Of a DNA stretch of 36,919 nucleotides, positions 16,855 through 26,804 are shown piece after piece. Position 1 is the first letter of the stretch, and the number at the start of each line of letters is the position of its first letter. A program made the position numbers and the translations under genes. Location of the stretch: assembly GCA_945862505.1 (NCBI GenBank), contig CAMAYJ010000021.1:1-36919 (forward strand), read 5' to 3'. The notes below the pieces were generated by a model that was not told the DNA's origin, made no database searches, and was given only the letters and a program-made list of their open reading frames with translations. Source of the DNA: Bifidobacterium breve (GTDB taxonomy: Bacteria > Actinomycetota > Acidimicrobiia > Acidimicrobiales > Acidimicrobilacustridaceae).

Positions 16855-18132
16855 CTATTTCGAGGACTGTCCGTCGCGCCAGGCCTGTTCGGCTCGGCGG
16901 GTGACCTCTCGTAGCGGCAGGCCCAACGCCCGTGCGGCCTGAGCAGCATCGTCGTGTTCGGCCTTCACGCGACCAGCGGTGACTTTCACCTTTACCGATT
17001 GACCATCGACTTCGACCATGTCGAACGCTCGCGATTGCGGCCACCGTTCAAGCTGCGTTCCGCGCACACCCATTGTCCCGGTTTCGCGCACAAGCACGTC
17101 ACGAACTGCTGCTGCCTGCGCCGGATCAACGAGCGCGCTCACCGTGTGTGCAGGTCGGCCCTTCTTCATGATGATCGGGGTGAGCCAAGCATCATGCGCG
17201 CCCGCCTCGAGCAACGCGTCAATCGCATAGGCCAAGGTTTCGCCCGTGACATCGTCGACATTCGCTTCAAGCAGCATCACGGGCTGACCTTCAACAGAAG
17301 GCGAATCGGAACGAGTGCCGATCACCACACGAGTGAGATTCGGACGATCACCAAGATCGGCAGTTCCTGCGCCATAACCGGCGGAACGAATGGTCATGGC
17401 CGGCATTGGGCCCCATTGCACAACATTCGCGGCCAACAACGCTGCGCCGGTTGGTGTGGTCAGTTCACGAGGAATGTCGAGGCCATAGGTGGGCGCGTCG
17501 GCCAACAACGACACCACTGCGGGAACCGGAACCGGCAACACACCGTGGGCAGCGCGCACGGTTCCTAAACCATCGGCCACCGGCGATGACGCGACTTCAT
17601 CAACACCCAACAACTCGAGCGCAATGCACGTGCCGACAACATCGATGATGGCATCGAGCGCCCCAACCTCATGAAAGTGCACCGTTTCGGGCGGCTGACG
17701 ATGCAGGTGGCCTTCGGCTTCAGCCAGCGCACGGAATGTTGCCAGCGCGCGGCGATGCACACGGTCGGGAAGGCCCGCATCGGCAACGATCTGCGCAACA
17801 ACGGCGGCGGAACGTGCAGGCGGAGCGCTTTCGGTGTGCACATGCACTTTCGTGCCGGCGATTCCTGAACGAAGAACGGTTTCAGTCTCTAACGACCAGC
17901 CCTTGACCGGAAGTCGCTCCAACATGGAACGAATCTCTGCAACATCGGCACCCGCATCGATCAATGCACCGAGCGCCATATCGCCGGCAATACCTGAGAA
18001 GCAGTGAAACCACGCAACGGTTCTGTTCGCTCCAGATCCCTCGGACCCCGAAGGAACCGTGACGCCTTCCCACGCAACCGTTCCTTCGAACACCGCGTCA
18101 TCATGAACGTGATCGTGCGAATGCTCAGACAT
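16855..18132 (-). CDS. larC: LarC, nickel insertion protein for the nickel-pincer cofactor
   Basis: CTP-dependent nickel chelatase that inserts Ni into the pyridinium-3,5-bisthiocarboxylate nucleotide used by lactate racemase-type enzymes. From ATG 18132 there are 425 residues. A His/Asp-rich N-terminus (SEHSHDHVHDD) may bind metal. The family signature WFHCFSGIAGDMALGALIDAG follows, then HFHEVGALDAIIDVVG and LEANVDDVTGETLAYAIDAL, and MKKGRPAHTVSALV in the C-terminal domain. It is one continuous frame, whereas Lactobacillus LarC is made by ribosomal frameshifting. Its start overlaps the larB stop by 8 bp (ATGTCTGA). larA and larE are not in the window. Confidence 0.93.
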   Translation of the reverse strand: MSEHSHDHVHDDAVFEGTVAWEGVTVPSGSEGSGANRTVAWFHCFSGIAGDMALGALIDAGADVAEIRSMLERLPVKGWSLETETVLRSGIAGTKVHVHTESAPPARSAAVVAQIVADAGLPDRVHRRALATFRALAEAEGHLHRQPPETVHFHEVGALDAIIDVVGTCIALELLGVDEVASSPVADGLGTVRAAHGVLPVPVPAVVSLLADAPTYGLDIPRELTTPTGAALLAANVVQWGPMPAMTIRSAGYGAGTADLGDRPNLTRVVIGTRSDSPSVEGQPVMLLEANVDDVTGETLAYAIDALLEAGAHDAWLTPIIMKKGRPAHTVSALVDPAQAAAVRDVLVRETGTMGVRGTQLERWPQSRAFDMVEVDGQSVKVKVTAGRVKAEHDDAAQAARALGLPLREVTRRAEQAWRDGQSSK

Positions 18133-18922
18133 CGCTGCGTTCCGAGACCCGAACATTCAACATGCGAATAATCGCGATCGCTGCACCAAAACCGTTATCG
18201 ATTCCGACAACCGTGAGTCCCGACGCGCAAGAGGCCAGCATTCCCAACAACGCGGTAATGCCATCCAACGAAGAGCCGTAACCAACTGAAGTCGGCACGG
18301 CGACAACCGGTGCCGACGAAAGTCCGCCCACAACACTGGCAAGTGCACCTTCCATGCCCGCAACAACAACAATCGCATCGACTGCAGCGAGTTCTTCGGC
18401 CGCATCGAGAATGCGATGCAGCCCCGCCACGCCAACATCAGTAATGCGCAACGGCCGCAATCCATGTGCCGCAAGGGTCGCCGCGCATTCATCGGCCACC
18501 GGAAGGTCGGCAGTTCCCGCCGTGACGACCGCTACGCGTTCGCGACGTTCGGCCGCTGGACGCCACACCACTGTGTGAAGTCGCGCGTTCTTTGGATCGC
18601 CGCCGCCGGCTTCGATCACATGGCCATCGTCCGAACCAGCCAACGCTGCAGCAACCTGATCGGCCGAGGCCCGAGACAACAACACCGGAGACGAACCGGG
18701 CTGGGCCAACAATTCGGCCACGATCCCAGCGCATTGTTCCGGCGACTTGCCGGGAGCGAACACGGTTTCGGCCAAGCTCTGGCGCAGCATTCGATGGTGG
18801 TCAACCTTGGCGAAACCGATATCAGCAAAGGGCAAACGTCGCAGCGCAGTAACAGCATCGTCAGGGCTGACCGCCCCCGTGCGCACCTGTTCCAACAACT
18901 CACTCAAAGCTTGGGCGTCCAT
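18125..18922 (-). CDS. larB: LarB, pyridinium-3,5-biscarboxylic acid mononucleotide synthase
   Basis: Carboxylase/hydrolase acting on nicotinic acid adenine dinucleotide, first step of nickel-pincer cofactor synthesis. 265 residues from ATG 18922; an in-frame ATG six codons earlier (18940) is possible. The N-terminal helical part (ALSELLEQVRTGAVSPDDA) is followed by a PurE-like domain with VAVVTAGTADLPVADECA, DVGVAGLHRI, VVAGMEGALASVVGG and VPTSVGYGSS, all conserved in LarB. Transcribed ahead of larC. Divergent from pheA with only 21 bp between starts. Confidence 0.93.
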   Translation of the reverse strand: MDAQALSELLEQVRTGAVSPDDAVTALRRLPFADIGFAKVDHHRMLRQSLAETVFAPGKSPEQCAGIVAELLAQPGSSPVLLSRASADQVAAALAGSDDGHVIEAGGGDPKNARLHTVVWRPAAERRERVAVVTAGTADLPVADECAATLAAHGLRPLRITDVGVAGLHRILDAAEELAAVDAIVVVAGMEGALASVVGGLSSAPVVAVPTSVGYGSSLDGITALLGMLASCASGLTVVGIDNGFGAAIAIIRMLNVRVSERSDV

Positions 18923-18943
18923 TCCCCTATCCTTCCCCATATC

Positions 18944-19915
18944 GTGACTTCATCTTCAGCACCAGAATCCGGCATCGACTGGACCCGCCGTACGATCGCC
19001 TTCCTTGGCCCCATCGGCACGTTTTCCGAGCAGGCGTTGCTGAGCCAAGCCGATCTCGCCACGGCCAACCTGCGCCCGATCGACACCTTTGCCAATGTGC
19101 TCAGTGCCGCTGAAGACGGCAAGGTCGATTACGCCTTCCTTGCGCTCGAGAACGCCATTGAAGGAACGGTCAACATCACTCAAGACGCGCTCGCGTTTGA
19201 TTCCGATCTGCTCATTCAGCGCGAGATCGTTCTGCCCATTCACCTCGAACTGATGGCCCGACCCGGCGTCAAGCTCGAAGACATCACGCAGATCTGGTCA
19301 TACCCCCACGCCCTTGCGCAATGTCGCAAGTACTTGAACGCGACTCTTCCGAACGCGGTGTCTGAAGCGTCAAACTCCACCGCCGAAGCCGCACGCATGT
19401 TGGCCGACGCCACTGATGCACTCGCCACAAACGGTGCCGCCATTGCACCAGCGCGCGCCGCCGAGGTGTACGGACTCAACGTTCTTGCTTCTGCCATTGA
19501 AGATCACGACGACAACGCAACACGCTTTGTTCTCGTTGCACCGAAAACCATTCCAGCACCAACCGGCCACGACAAAACGTCAATCGTTGTCTTTCAGCGC
19601 GCCGACGAACCCGGATCGTTGTTGTCGATTCTTCAAGAGTTCGCCGCACGTGGCATCAACCTGACCAAGCTCGAATCACGCCCGACTCGTCGTGGCCTGG
19701 GCGACTACTGCTTCCTCATCGATCTCGAAGGGCACATTTCCGACGAGGTCGTGGCCGACGCGCTGCGTTCGCTCAAGTCCAAGCACGCCGAAGTGAAGTT
19801 CATGGGTTCCTACCCCGCCGCCGGCGAACAAGGCCATGCCGTTCGCCAAGAAGTCGCCGAGGCACAGGACAAGGCCACCGACTGGATCACCGAACTTCGC
19901 AATCGCGTCGACTGA
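18944..19915 (+). CDS. pheA: Prephenate dehydratase
   Basis: Decarboxylating dehydratase converting prephenate to phenylpyruvate in phenylalanine synthesis, 323 residues. The frame is open from 18416 but lies opposite larB; GTG 18944 is the first start beyond larB. Catalytic domain: AFLGPIGTFSEQAL (19-32), LENAIEGTVN (68-77) and NATRF (191-195), the TRF threonine being the catalytic residue. ACT regulatory domain about 212-290 with the ESRPTRRGLGDYCF phenylalanine-binding motif, so feedback inhibition is expected. No ribosome site; the short gap to larB suggests a leaderless or very short leader. A single-function enzyme without a chorismate mutase domain. Confidence 0.93.
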   Translation: MTSSSAPESGIDWTRRTIAFLGPIGTFSEQALLSQADLATANLRPIDTFANVLSAAEDGKVDYAFLALENAIEGTVNITQDALAFDSDLLIQREIVLPIHLELMARPGVKLEDITQIWSYPHALAQCRKYLNATLPNAVSEASNSTAEAARMLADATDALATNGAAIAPARAAEVYGLNVLASAIEDHDDNATRFVLVAPKTIPAPTGHDKTSIVVFQRADEPGSLLSILQEFAARGINLTKLESRPTRRGLGDYCFLIDLEGHISDEVVADALRSLKSKHAEVKFMGSYPAAGEQGHAVRQEVAEAQDKATDWITELRNRVD

Positions 19916-19932
19916 GCCACCCCACCCGCCCA

Positions 19933-19962
19933 TTGGGCCTGCCACGGGCGAGTCGCTATTGT
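19933..19962 (+). promoter_or_regulatory. Promoter of the tRNA-Ser pair
   Basis: TTGGGC (19933-19938), 18-nt spacer, TATTGT (19957-19962), then 7 nt to the first base of tRNA-Ser(TGA). The -35 keeps the TTG and the -10 matches TANNNT. Confidence 0.5.
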
Positions 19963-19969
19963 CTCGGGC

Positions 19970-20057
19970 GGAAGGGTGGCAGAGCGGACGAATGCAACGG
20001 TCTTGAAAACCGTCGAGGTGAAAGCCTCCGGGGGTTCGAAGCCCCCTCCTTCCGCCA
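19970..20057 (+). tRNA. tRNA-Ser (anticodon TGA)
   Basis: 88 nt including an encoded CCA. Acceptor GGAAGGG pairs with TCCTTCC (one G-T), anticodon stem ACGGT/ACCGT encloses the loop CTTGAAA with anticodon TGA, a long variable arm follows as required for serine tRNAs, then the GGGGG TTCGAAG CCCCC T-arm. Reads UCA and UCG. Confidence 0.95.
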
Positions 20058-20102
20058 TTCGAAATCGCAGGGGTTTGCCCTGTATGTTGCAACCCTGCAT
20101 AT

Positions 20103-20191
20103 GGAGAGGTGCCAGAGTCCGGCCGATCGGGCCTCCCTGCTAAGGAGGTGGCGGGTAACACCGCCCGTGGGTTCGAATCCCACCCTCTCCG
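20103..20191 (+). tRNA. tRNA-Ser (anticodon GCT)
   Basis: 89 nt to the discriminator G; no CCA encoded. Acceptor GGAGAGG pairs with CCTCTCC, anticodon stem CCTCC/GGAGG with loop CTGCTAA (anticodon GCT, reads AGC/AGU), long variable arm, and T-arm GTGGG TTCGAAT CCCAC. It lies 45 bp after tRNA-Ser(TGA), probably in one transcript. Confidence 0.95.
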
Positions 20192-20199
20192 CTCGCAGT

Positions 20200-20236
20200 G
20201 ATGGGCCTCGCTTCGGCGGGGCCCATCTCTCTTTTT
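20200..20236 (+). terminator. Rho-independent terminator of the tRNA-Ser operon
   Basis: GATGGGCCTCGC-ttcg-GCGGGGCCCATC forms a 12-bp stem with one G-T pair and a stable UUCG-type loop, followed by TCTCTTTTT. Confidence 0.85.
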
Positions 20237-20287
20237 CCGCCTGACCCGGAAATGGGAGTCGATCGGCACCGGGAACTAGCGTCATGA

Positions 20288-22552
<2,265 letters not shown>

Positions 22553-22577
22553 TCCAGCATCCGCTCGAAATGGATTC

Positions 22578-22691
22578 GTGATTGCTCCCCGATCGGCCTC
22601 AGCCACCACTGCTACACCGACCACGAGTCCGAGTACAACAGAGACGCCTCAGACCACCACCACTGAGAACACGACAACGACCCTTCCTTGA
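22578..22691 (+). pseudogene. Thr-rich coding remnant or chance frame
   Basis: Downstream of icd a short frame from GTG 22578 reads 37 residues of Ser/Thr/Pro linker type, ending TTTTENTTTTLP. Such linkers occur in the secreted proteins at 23-26 kb of this window. With no signal peptide or domain, it could be the broken end of a similar secreted protein or random. The 22553-22775 gap holds nothing else I can identify. Confidence 0.2.
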
Positions 22692-22753
22692 ATCGGCCGA
22701 ATCCCGGCGCTAACTACGTCGAACGCCTGACCGATTTGGCCCTCACAGCGGAT

Positions 22754-22782
22754 TTCACCAAGGCCAAAACGGGCAGTACGAT
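22754..22782 (+). promoter_or_regulatory. Candidate promoter of tRNA-Arg(ACG)
   Basis: TTCACC (22754-22759), 17-nt spacer, TACGAT (22777-22782), then 9 nt to the tRNA. Fits TANNNT; the -35 is weak. Confidence 0.35.
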
Positions 22783-22791
22783 GTCGTCGCT

Positions 22792-22868
22792 GCGCTCGTA
22801 GCTCAATTGGATAGAGCATCTGACTACGGATCAGAAGGTTGGGGGTTCGAGTCCCTCCGAGCGCGCCA
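22792..22868 (+). tRNA. tRNA-Arg (anticodon ACG), integration target
   Basis: 77 nt with encoded CCA. Acceptor GCGCTCG/CGAGCGC, D-arm GCTC/GAGC, anticodon stem TCTGA/TCAGA around CTACGGA (anticodon ACG), and a GGGGG TTCGAGT CCCTC T-arm with one non-canonical G-T pair. Its 3' 51 bp are duplicated at 26805-26855, showing that mobile DNA has inserted here; the gene upstream of the crossover stays intact. Confidence 0.95.
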
Positions 22869-22869
22869 C
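22819..22869 (+). repeat. att site, copy 1 (inside tRNA-Arg)
   Basis: 51 bp from the anticodon stem through CCA plus one C are identical to 26805-26855. They begin TCTGACTACGGATCAGAAGG and end GAGCGCGCCAC. Starting in the anticodon stem-loop is usual for tyrosine-recombinase crossover in tRNA genes. Confidence 0.9.
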
Positions 22870-22892
22870 ATAAGTGCAGCTCAGAACGCTGG

Positions 22893-22922
22893 AGCCGATC
22901 CTACAGGGTCGGCTTCTTGCTT
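22893..22922 (+). terminator. Probable terminator after tRNA-Arg
   Basis: AGCCGATCC-taca-GGGTCGGCT forms a 9-bp stem (one G-T) followed by TCTTGCTTG, a weak T-rich tail. It lies 24 bp after the tRNA, already inside the inserted segment. Confidence 0.55.
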
Positions 22923-22923
22923 G

Positions 22924-22945
22924 TGGGGGGCAATTTGGGGGGCAA
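22924..22945 (+). repeat. Left pair of direct repeats (candidate integrase arm sites)
   Basis: TGGGGGGCAA at 22924-22933 and again at 22936-22945, 12-bp phasing. The same pair in the same orientation and phasing occurs at 26683-26704 near the other end. Followed at 22951-22975 by an inverted repeat GGGGCTT...AAGCCCC. Confidence 0.55.
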
Positions 22946-23085
22946 CTGGAGGGGCTTTCCGCTGCTGGAAGCCCCAAGATGTTTCTCACTTCCAGCAGCA
23001 CTGATGTGTTTCGCAACGATCATGCAATTAGCATTACATCGCTTTAGCCAGCGGGGCCTGAGCGTTTGATCGGCGGCGGGTAATC

Positions 23086-24975
23086 GTGATCACGAAGAAG
23101 TTGCTGTGGGTTGGGTCGGCCGCTGCAGCGGTTGTTCTCGGGATCACAATCGCTTTGATTGTGGTTTCTGGTGGCACCAACCGTGACTCTGGTTCTGCGA
23201 CCAACGCTCAACCTTCGCAGTCCGGTCAAGCGTCGACCACAACGACAACAGCCTCGGAAGATTCAAGTCTCGCTTCACAATTAGTTCGGTCTAAGTCGGT
23301 TGGCTTCTCAACTGGCCAAACTGATGCGGCTCAAGACCCCTCGCTGACGCTAAATAAGGTATGGGTCCAGCCGGGCGATCCGTTGGAAATTGGGGCAACG
23401 AATCTGGCGCCATTTTCCACGGTCCATCTTGAGATCCATTCCGAGGTTATCGACCTTGGTGATGTCATTGCCGATGATTCAGGTTCAGCGTCAACCGTGG
23501 TTACCATCCCGGCTTCGTTAGTGAACGATCAGGGTATCCACATGATCGTCGCCAATGGCATCGATTCCTCTGGCCAGCCATTTGAAATAACGAAACAAAT
23601 TCGTGTCGGGTTCGATTCAGAGGCGCCGTGGCTCGATCCGTTTGGTTCGCCCGGCAGGATTGCAATGTCGACGAATGAGATAGACACCTCTGCTGGTTCG
23701 CAGACGGTAACGATTACTTTGGGAATTCACGATGACTTGTCGGGCTTCGATACCGGCCAGTTCAACTGGATTAGTGAAGATGGGACGATTCGGCCATGGG
23801 CGCCACTTAGGAATTTGGGATACTGCTACCCCGGTGCTCTGTGCTCTATACGAAGTGGCGACGACATCAACGGAACCTACGCCGCTACGGTTCAATTCCC
23901 CATAGGCGGTCAGCAAACGAAATACACGTTTATGGGATTGATGCTTATGGATCGGGTCGGAAATGTCCGTACCTATTGTGATGTTCAGGCCAACATCATG
24001 GGACCATGCGACGTAAATCTCACGACACTCGCGTACGCGGCCGGATCATTCGATATCACCCAAACAGGTGCCGGAGATTCGACGGCACCGACAATCGAAC
24101 CAAATGGCGCATCAGGAGCCATGTCGATATCGACCAACACAATCGACACCTCTAGCAGTGCTCAGAACGTCATGTTTTCCCTAGGAATTCAGGATCCCTT
24201 GTCGGGCTTTGATAGTGGTTCCATGAGTTGGCATCTGGTTGGATCAAGAGGGTTGATCGTTACATGCATTTCGAAACTGATGGGTTCGGTTGGCACCGAA
24301 TTCTTTTGCAAGATCGATTCTGGAGACGAACAAAATGGCTCGTACTCAGGTGCTATCCATTTTCCTGCATACAGTCCGCCGGGAACATACGAGTTTCGAG
24401 GTGTGACTCTCAGGGATAAAGCAGGAAACTACGTGTCCTACGTCGATCCGTCACATTCTGCAGTTGCCGATCATCAACTCGATTTCACAACTCTCGGATA
24501 TGCACCCGGATCGTTCGACATCACTCAAATAGGTGCCGGAGACTTGGTTGGCCCATGGATTGATCAGTTCGGTTCACCCGGAGCCATTTCGTTATCGACC
24601 AATCGAATTGATACTTCAAATAGTTTGCAATCAGTAGCGATAACTTTGGCAGTCCACGACAATCTTTCAGGCTTCAAAAATGGTCAGTTCAACTGGACAA
24701 ACGGGGACGTCTCAGTATCGACCTGCGTTTTCAGGGGTGGTTCATGCGACATCACGTCTGGAGATCAACTCAATGGCACGTATGCAACGGCGGTCCGATT
24801 CGCCGCCAACAGCCCAGCAGGGGTTTACAAGTTCACGCGATTGACAATGTTTGATTACGCCGGAAACAACGTTGGTTACTGCGATTCATCGAACACTTCG
24901 TGTTTCGGCGGCGAAATAGACATAACGACACTCGGATACGCCGCAGGATCACTTGACATCGTCAACGGACCATAA
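23086..24975 (+). CDS. Membrane-anchored secreted protein with three Ig-like repeats
   Basis: 629 residues from GTG 23086 (GGCGGG upstream). An N-terminal hydrophobic helix (about 6-28) after ITKK, without a lipobox, acts as uncleaved anchor or signal. A Ser/Thr-rich linker (about 30-65) and a beta-rich domain (about 80-180) follow. Then three tandem repeats of about 150 residues, starting near 23620, 24085 and 24550. Each runs from a SPGxIxxSTNxIDTS block through DxLSGFxxGxxxW, SGDxxNGxY and DxxGN to TTLxYAxGSxDI. Such repeats are beta-sandwich, surface-adhesin-like modules. Several repeats carry cysteine pairs, suggesting extracellular disulfides. Cargo of the inserted segment; function unknown. 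Confidence 0.8.
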   Translation: MITKKLLWVGSAAAAVVLGITIALIVVSGGTNRDSGSATNAQPSQSGQASTTTTTASEDSSLASQLVRSKSVGFSTGQTDAAQDPSLTLNKVWVQPGDPLEIGATNLAPFSTVHLEIHSEVIDLGDVIADDSGSASTVVTIPASLVNDQGIHMIVANGIDSSGQPFEITKQIRVGFDSEAPWLDPFGSPGRIAMSTNEIDTSAGSQTVTITLGIHDDLSGFDTGQFNWISEDGTIRPWAPLRNLGYCYPGALCSIRSGDDINGTYAATVQFPIGGQQTKYTFMGLMLMDRVGNVRTYCDVQANIMGPCDVNLTTLAYAAGSFDITQTGAGDSTAPTIEPNGASGAMSISTNTIDTSSSAQNVMFSLGIQDPLSGFDSGSMSWHLVGSRGLIVTCISKLMGSVGTEFFCKIDSGDEQNGSYSGAIHFPAYSPPGTYEFRGVTLRDKAGNYVSYVDPSHSAVADHQLDFTTLGYAPGSFDITQIGAGDLVGPWIDQFGSPGAISLSTNRIDTSNSLQSVAITLAVHDNLSGFKNGQFNWTNGDVSVSTCVFRGGSCDITSGDQLNGTYATAVRFAANSPAGVYKFTRLTMFDYAGNNVGYCDSSNTSCFGGEIDITTLGYAAGSLDIVNGP

Positions 24976-25121
24976 ATGCCAGTCGGGGACGTCGAGCGGC
25001 TCAAGACTGTTGGGTGACGGTCAGTTTTTGATGCAATTTCGTTCGGCGCTCACCCGACGCATTGCAAGCGAACTAAACAACCACTGACATGGAAGATCGA
25101 TCGTTCAGGAGAAAGCAATTA

Positions 25122-25772
25122 ATGACCGATGAAGAACATCCAACTCGGCGTTCACGCATCTTTGGCGGACAGGCGACCCGAGCAGAGTTGTATGTGATCG
25201 CCATTGTCATTCTCGTCCTTGGCTTTGGCTCGGTCGGAGGAGCGATCGTCGTATCCAATAGCGGCGGTGGGCAAGAGGCCACGGTTGCAGAGAGCGATCA
25301 GACAACGGCTACATCCGCAGTCAATTCGTCGACGGAAAATGCAAGTACCGGAAACGACGCCGTGGATACTTCATCGCCTATCGCGGCTTCGCCTTCAACT
25401 GCCATCAATGGGCAGGTAACCCCGGGGACAAATTCTGCGGATGAAACTGCTCCGACGACTACGACTCGGTATACGACAACGACGCGCGACCCCAAATACC
25501 TTCAACCGTTTATCGGAGAAGCACGGACGCTGTCCTACTTGGGCGCTGGCTACATCTGCGCTTGGGACTTCCAAGCATTGGGCGGCTGGGGCTGGGGCTT
25601 CGATCCAAAAGAACCGTGCAACCGACAATTCGAGGCATACATCGCATCACACTGTGGCGTTCGAGGTGACCAACCTTGGTACCCGGGATCGCTTGGTTCG
25701 TGGACGGGCACAATCTTTTCTCAAAGATGCGATGAATGGGAAGCACGCGACCTTCCTATTTATTACGGCTGA
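25122..25772 (+). CDS. Membrane-anchored protein with Ser/Thr linker and Cys/Trp-rich C-terminal domain
   Basis: 216 residues from ATG 25122, chosen over an upstream ATG at 25089 because AGGAGA lies 9 nt before it. Basic N-terminus (PTRRSRIFGG), one hydrophobic helix (LYVIAIVILVLGFGSVGGAIVV, about 24-45), a long Ser/Thr/Ala linker to about 130, then a compact domain with four cysteines and many tryptophans, ending LPIYYG. Not a recognised family. Same architecture (anchor, Thr linker, extracellular domain) as the preceding gene, so the pair probably acts at the cell surface. Confidence 0.7.
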   Translation: MTDEEHPTRRSRIFGGQATRAELYVIAIVILVLGFGSVGGAIVVSNSGGGQEATVAESDQTTATSAVNSSTENASTGNDAVDTSSPIAASPSTAINGQVTPGTNSADETAPTTTTRYTTTTRDPKYLQPFIGEARTLSYLGAGYICAWDFQALGGWGWGFDPKEPCNRQFEAYIASHCGVRGDQPWYPGSLGSWTGTIFSQRCDEWEARDLPIYYG

Positions 25773-25885
25773 TTGACGCCGTTAAAAACACTTGCGCTGC
25801 ACCATTCGCAGATCCCACAGAAATTGATACTCCCCGAAAAGCGGCGAGCCAACAACAGTGACTGGGCTTTCACCTAGTCGCTAAG

Positions 25886-26611
25886 TCAGGAGGCGTCGAC
25901 GAAGGATGCGTCGACGGCTTCTTCCCGGTGTTGGTGGAGTTTCTTTCCGGTCCGGACTACTAGCCACGATTCCCAGCCGTCTTGGGCAACGACATCAGCC
26001 GCAACAACGGCTGCTCGGGACGGTGAGTTCCAAATCGTTCCGTCTGCGAGTTGGAATCTGCCGTCGAGAAGAATCGTTGCGTGATGCACCTCTCCTAGTT
26101 TCGGGCGTCTGAATTCGACCGGTTCGTTCGCCGTAAGTGAGCCGATGTCGATGAGATCTTTGACGGTGACTCTTCGACCGCTGGCGTCCTTTGTTTTATA
26201 CGGGGCTTTCGCTGTGGTGCTTGGAGTCGAAGCGGAGGCGACGGGGGCCGGGGGTTCGTGGTCGGCATCGATATCGACGATCTTTCGTCCTAAGTCGTCC
26301 TGATAGAGGGTTACCGGAATCACTGTTACGGGCACGCTGTTTTGTTGGAGGAACTCAAGTGCTGATCGGGTTCGTCCGTGAAAGTCGCGTGCAATGAGCA
26401 CCAGCGACGGAGATCCGGAGATGACTACGGGTGTTGATGTTTCGGTGAACTCTTGCCAGTCGCTGAAGAACGCTTGTTGACCAGCGTGGCCGTCTGCATT
26501 GCGGTTGTAGAGGCTTGCGATTTCGTCGAGGCTGGTTGTTCGTGCCCATCTGTTTCTTTCGGAGTCTCGATAGAACGTTCCTTCACCATTTCGCCGCTTC
26601 TTCGGTGCCAT
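25886..26611 (-). CDS. RAMA-domain (restriction-system modified-DNA reader) protein
   Basis: 241 residues; ATG 26611 has GGAGAAGGAA directly upstream. Residues 60-115 (VVISGSPSLVLIARDF, then TRSALEFLQQNSVPVTVIPV) resemble the alpha/beta half of a nuclease-like domain often joined to RAMA domains in Actinobacteria. Residues 147-229 form a RAMA domain: VTVKDLIDIGSLTANEPVEF, HHATILLDGRFQLADGTIW, SPSRAA (196-201) and DGWESW (211-216). RAMA modules are predicted to read methylated or otherwise modified DNA. Residues 5-23 (RRNGEGTFYRDSERNRW) look like the N-terminal arm-binding strand of tyrosine integrases. No nuclease catalytic set is certain. It lies just inside the right att copy, reading inward. 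Confidence 0.72.
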   Translation of the reverse strand: MAPKKRRNGEGTFYRDSERNRWARTTSLDEIASLYNRNADGHAGQQAFFSDWQEFTETSTPVVISGSPSLVLIARDFHGRTRSALEFLQQNSVPVTVIPVTLYQDDLGRKIVDIDADHEPPAPVASASTPSTTAKAPYKTKDASGRRVTVKDLIDIGSLTANEPVEFRRPKLGEVHHATILLDGRFQLADGTIWNSPSRAAVVAADVVAQDGWESWLVVRTGKKLHQHREEAVDASFVDAS

Positions 26612-26682
26612 TTCCTTCTCCAGTCATGTCGAACTGCTGAGACATCACACAGACGGCCACCACTCCACGATGAACGAAGGGT

Positions 26683-26704
26683 TGGGGGGCAACTTGGGGG
26701 GCAA
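26683..26704 (+). repeat. Right pair of direct repeats (candidate integrase arm sites)
   Basis: TGGGGGGCAA at 26683-26692 and 26695-26704, 12-bp phasing, 100 bp before the right att copy. Same unit and orientation as the left pair at 22924-22945. Confidence 0.55.
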
Positions 26705-26804
26705 CGCAAGGCTGCACTCCAAAACATCAGCAATGACGTACCAGCAGGATTCCCAGTGTTTTGGGTACTTCTGGCGACGTCTGAACACCTACGTAGAGCC
26801 TCGG

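Noticed and set aside
18416-18943. 176-codon upstream extension of pheA
   Set aside because: Antisense to larB; the conserved prephenate dehydratase region starts just after GTG 18944.
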